A stretch of DNA of 7,190 nt, taken from positions 1 through 7,190 of the forward strand of contig JAEUSS010000026.1 in NCBI GenBank assembly GCA_016788685.1, written 5' to 3'. Both the position numbers and the translations under genes were made by a program. The DNA comes from Prolixibacteraceae bacterium. Its GTDB lineage: Bacteria; Bacteroidota; Bacteroidia; Bacteroidales; Prolixibacteraceae. Shown piece after piece: positions 5,283 through 7,190 of this stretch (position 1 is its first letter; every line of letters starts with the position of its first letter). A model generated the notes under the pieces. That model saw only the letters and a list, made by a program, of their open reading frames with translations, was not told where the DNA came from and ran no database searches.

Positions 5283-5777
5283 ATGAGGTATTTGTGTAGT
5301 TTCATTTTCCTTTTTGTGATTTTGTGTTTGCCGGGACATGCCCAGAATGACACACTTAACCTGAACACAGGCCTGTCGGATCAGACAGCAAAGATGGAAG
5401 AACTGCTCGGTAAACTACAAATCAGACAAGACCCCCGGATTACCGACTTACTCGTACGCCATTCCCAGATTAATCAGCGCAAACGCAGCACCGAAGGATT
5501 TCGCCTCGAAATTTTTTTCAGTTCCGAAAACAAAGCGCGTGAAATGGCTATGCGGGTCCGAAATGAATTCAACCTTGTATTTCCTGACATCCCCAGTTAC
5601 CTGCTGTTTCAAACCCCTAACTTTAAAGTGCGGATCGGTAATTTCCGGAACAAAAGCGAAGCCCTGAAAACCAAGGCCTATATCGCTTCGAAATATCCGA
5701 ATGCCTTTATTGTAAAAGATATGATCCGATTTCCTGATTTATTTACCGAAAGTGTAGAACAAAGCGAAGAACAATGA
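5283..5777 (+). CDS. Secreted SPOR-domain protein
   Basis: This 164-residue exported protein begins with a signal peptide: R2, a hydrophobic core L-C-S-F-I-F-L-F-V-I-L-C-L (4-16) and a likely signal peptidase I site after G-H-A20. C15 lies within the core but lacks a convincing lipobox. Residues 31-71 form a charged helical linker. Residues 72-147 fit a SPOR domain: G-F-R-L-E-I-F-F-S (72-80) strand, an A-R-E-M-A-M-R-V-R-N-E-F helix (85-96), F-P-D-I-P-S-Y-L-L-F (100-109), P-N-F-K-V-R-I-G-N-F-R (112-122) and the E-A-L-K-T-K-A-Y-I helix (126-134) ending with A-F-I-V-K (141-145). SPOR domains bind denuded peptidoglycan glycan strands, often at division sites, so a periplasmic cell-wall role is inferred. 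The tail is acidic. Its TGA overlaps the ATG of the downstream PurF-like gene by 4 nt, so the two are almost certainly co-transcribed and may be translationally coupled. Confidence 0.85.
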   Translation: MRYLCSFIFLFVILCLPGHAQNDTLNLNTGLSDQTAKMEELLGKLQIRQDPRITDLLVRHSQINQRKRSTEGFRLEIFFSSENKAREMAMRVRNEFNLVFPDIPSYLLFQTPNFKVRIGNFRNKSEALKTKAYIASKYPNAFIVKDMIRFPDLFTESVEQSEEQ

Positions 5778-7190
5778 GCGAATTGATTAAACATGAGTGT
5801 GGGATTGCATTGATACGGCTGCGTAAGCCACTTGAATATTATAAGGAAAAATACGGCACCTGGCAGTATGGTCTGAACAAACTGTACCTGCTGATGGAAA
5901 AACAGCATAACCGCGGACAGGACGGCGCCGGAATCGTGAACGTAAAAATGGAACTTGAACCGGGGCAGGAATACATCAACCGCCACCGGTCGATTGAACA
6001 AAACCCGATCAAACATATTTTCGACAAGGTTGCCAAGGGAATCAAAAAAGCGGAAAAGAACAAACCCGAAGATGCCGGTGTCCGCTGGATCTACGAAAAT
6101 GTCCCTTTCTCAGGCGAAGTTTACCTCGGACACCTGCGCTACGGAACCTTCGGACGAAACAGCATTGAATTTGTTCATCCGGTAATGCGCCAGAACAACT
6201 GGAAATCGAGAACGCTGGTCCTGGCCGGAAACTTTAACCTCACCAATACCGACGAACTCTTCAGGAAACTGATTGCGCTCGGACAACATCCCAAAGCATA
6301 CACCGACACGGTGACCGTCCTTGAAAAAGTAGGCCACTTCCTCGACGAAGAAAACCAGTTGCATTTCCGCCAATATAAAAATGAAGGCTACTCGAACCGC
6401 GAGATTTCGCCGATGATCGAAAAAAACCTCGACGTTCAGAAAGTTCTTGAGAATTCGAGCAAGGATTGGGACGGCGGTTATGCCATTGCCGGAATGTTTG
6501 GTCATGGCGATGCCTTTGTGATGCGCGACCCCTGGGGAATTCGCCCGGCATTTTATTACTACGACGACGAAATTGTAGTCGTTGCCTCCGAACGTCCGGT
6601 GATTCAGACCGTGATGAACGTGAAAGCGGACCATGTCACCGAAATTAAACCCGGAGAAGCGCTGATCATTAAAAAAGACGGATCGGTTGCCAATAAAATG
6701 ATCCGCGTGCCGCACACCCGCCGCTCCTGTTCGTTCGAACGCATCTATTTTTCGCGCGGAAGCGACAAAGATATCTACCAGGAACGCAAAATGCTGGGAA
6801 ACCTGCTTTCTCCGGCCATCCTGAAATCAATCAATTACGACATCGAGAATACCGTCTTCTCGTTTATCCCGAATACTTCTGAAACAGCCTTCTACGGACT
6901 GGTACAAGGAGTCAGGCAATATTGTGTCGACTGGAAAATCAAAGAGCTGAAAGAACGCAACGGAAGCATTACCAACGAAGAAATGGCCGCGGTCATCTCG
7001 GTTGAACCCCGGGTGGAGAAACTGGCGATTAAAGACGTGAAGTTGAGGACTTTTATTGCCGACGATGCCAGCCGCGACGACCTGGTTGCCCACGTGTATG
7101 ATGTCACTTACGGAATTATCCGCGAAAATACCGACACGCTGGTTATCATCGACGACTCGATTGTCCGCGGAACAACCCTGAAAAAAAGTA
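5774..7190 (+). CDS. Long-form amidophosphoribosyltransferase (PurF-like), C-terminus cut
   Basis: The first 472 codons are present and the frame runs off the right edge. PurF makes phosphoribosylamine from PRPP and glutamine, the first step of purine synthesis. The class II glutaminase half shows nucleophile C9 (H-E-C-G) after an eight-residue leader that would need removal, H-N-R-G-Q-D-G-A-G (45-53), G-H-L-R-Y-G-T-F-G (119-127), D178, R-D-P-W-G-I-R-P (251-258) and A-S-E-R-P (271-275). The phosphoribosyltransferase half shows R-I-Y-F-S-R (323-328) and an intact PRPP loop V-I-I-D-D-S-I-V-R-G-T-T (457-468). Two sites are odd. The oxyanion motif is G152-N-F-N rather than H-N-G-N, and P366-N-T-S-E replaces the usual P-D-S-G pyrophosphate loop. 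The PRPP loop lies about 100 residues later than in canonical PurF, so this is the long form, about 620-630 residues, that I recall from Bacteroidota. The start ATG overlaps the SPOR stop (ATGA). Whether it is the main PurF or a paralogue is unknown. Confidence 0.88.
   Translation, partial: MSELIKHECGIALIRLRKPLEYYKEKYGTWQYGLNKLYLLMEKQHNRGQDGAGIVNVKMELEPGQEYINRHRSIEQNPIKHIFDKVAKGIKKAEKNKPEDAGVRWIYENVPFSGEVYLGHLRYGTFGRNSIEFVHPVMRQNNWKSRTLVLAGNFNLTNTDELFRKLIALGQHPKAYTDTVTVLEKVGHFLDEENQLHFRQYKNEGYSNREISPMIEKNLDVQKVLENSSKDWDGGYAIAGMFGHGDAFVMRDPWGIRPAFYYYDDEIVVVASERPVIQTVMNVKADHVTEIKPGEALIIKKDGSVANKMIRVPHTRRSCSFERIYFSRGSDKDIYQERKMLGNLLSPAILKSINYDIENTVFSFIPNTSETAFYGLVQGVRQYCVDWKIKELKERNGSITNEEMAAVISVEPRVEKLAIKDVKLRTFIADDASRDDLVAHVYDVTYGIIRENTDTLVIIDDSIVRGTTLKKS

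Noticed and set aside
6110..6715. Minus-strand open frame of 201 codons
   Set aside because: It is fully antisense to the PurF-like gene, whose motifs are clear in the plus frame. The His/Phe/Val-rich translation is typical of an antisense shadow.

Overview
The window looks like chromosomal housekeeping DNA from a member of the Bacteroidota, probably a Bacteroidales/Marinilabiliales-type organism. The reasons are the protein repertoire (a long-form amidophosphoribosyltransferase, a SPOR-domain secreted protein, an MbfA-like ferritin/VIT fusion), A/T-rich leaders without Shine-Dalgarno sequences, a TAnnTTTG-type -7 element, and intergenic tracts of degenerate 7-bp repeats. The taxonomic call is inference. 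No tRNA, rRNA, CRISPR array, insertion sequence or phage gene was seen.

Layout: (1) 1-243, minus strand, the N-terminal part of an AlbA_2 (Schlafen-type) protein that runs off the left edge. (2) 341-1222, minus, a rubrerythrin-like domain fused to a VIT1/CCC1 membrane domain (iron/manganese handling). (3) 1318-1767, minus, a GNAT acetyltransferase. (4) 1911-2438, plus, a YjjX/DUF84 inosine/xanthosine triphosphatase, transcribed divergently from the GNAT gene. (5) 2653-3039, plus, a SnoaL/NTF2-like protein, followed by a convincing intrinsic terminator at 3094-3136. (6) 3168-3512, minus, an AhpD-like CxxC protein. (7) 3620-4951, minus, the tRNA methylthiotransferase MiaB, probably starting at TTG. 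(8) 5283-5777, plus, a secreted SPOR-domain protein that overlaps by 4 nt with (9) 5774-7190+, plus, a long-form PurF-like amidophosphoribosyltransferase cut by the right edge before its C-terminus.

Most genes are single units that change strand often, and there is no evident multi-gene pathway. The one clear operon is SPOR protein plus PurF-like enzyme, joined by an ATGA stop/start overlap. The most unusual DNA is intergenic. Degenerate 7-bp repeats, mostly with G in the first position, occur at four sites. At 3519-3618 they keep one 7-nt phase for 98 nt and fold into a palindrome with 30-bp arms between miaB and the ahpD-like gene. The most notable protein-level oddity is the PurF-like enzyme: its glutaminase oxyanion motif reads GNFN where the usual form is HNGN, and its pyrophosphate-loop region reads PNTSE where PDSG is usual. 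I did not find a defence system or another clearly new multi-gene system.
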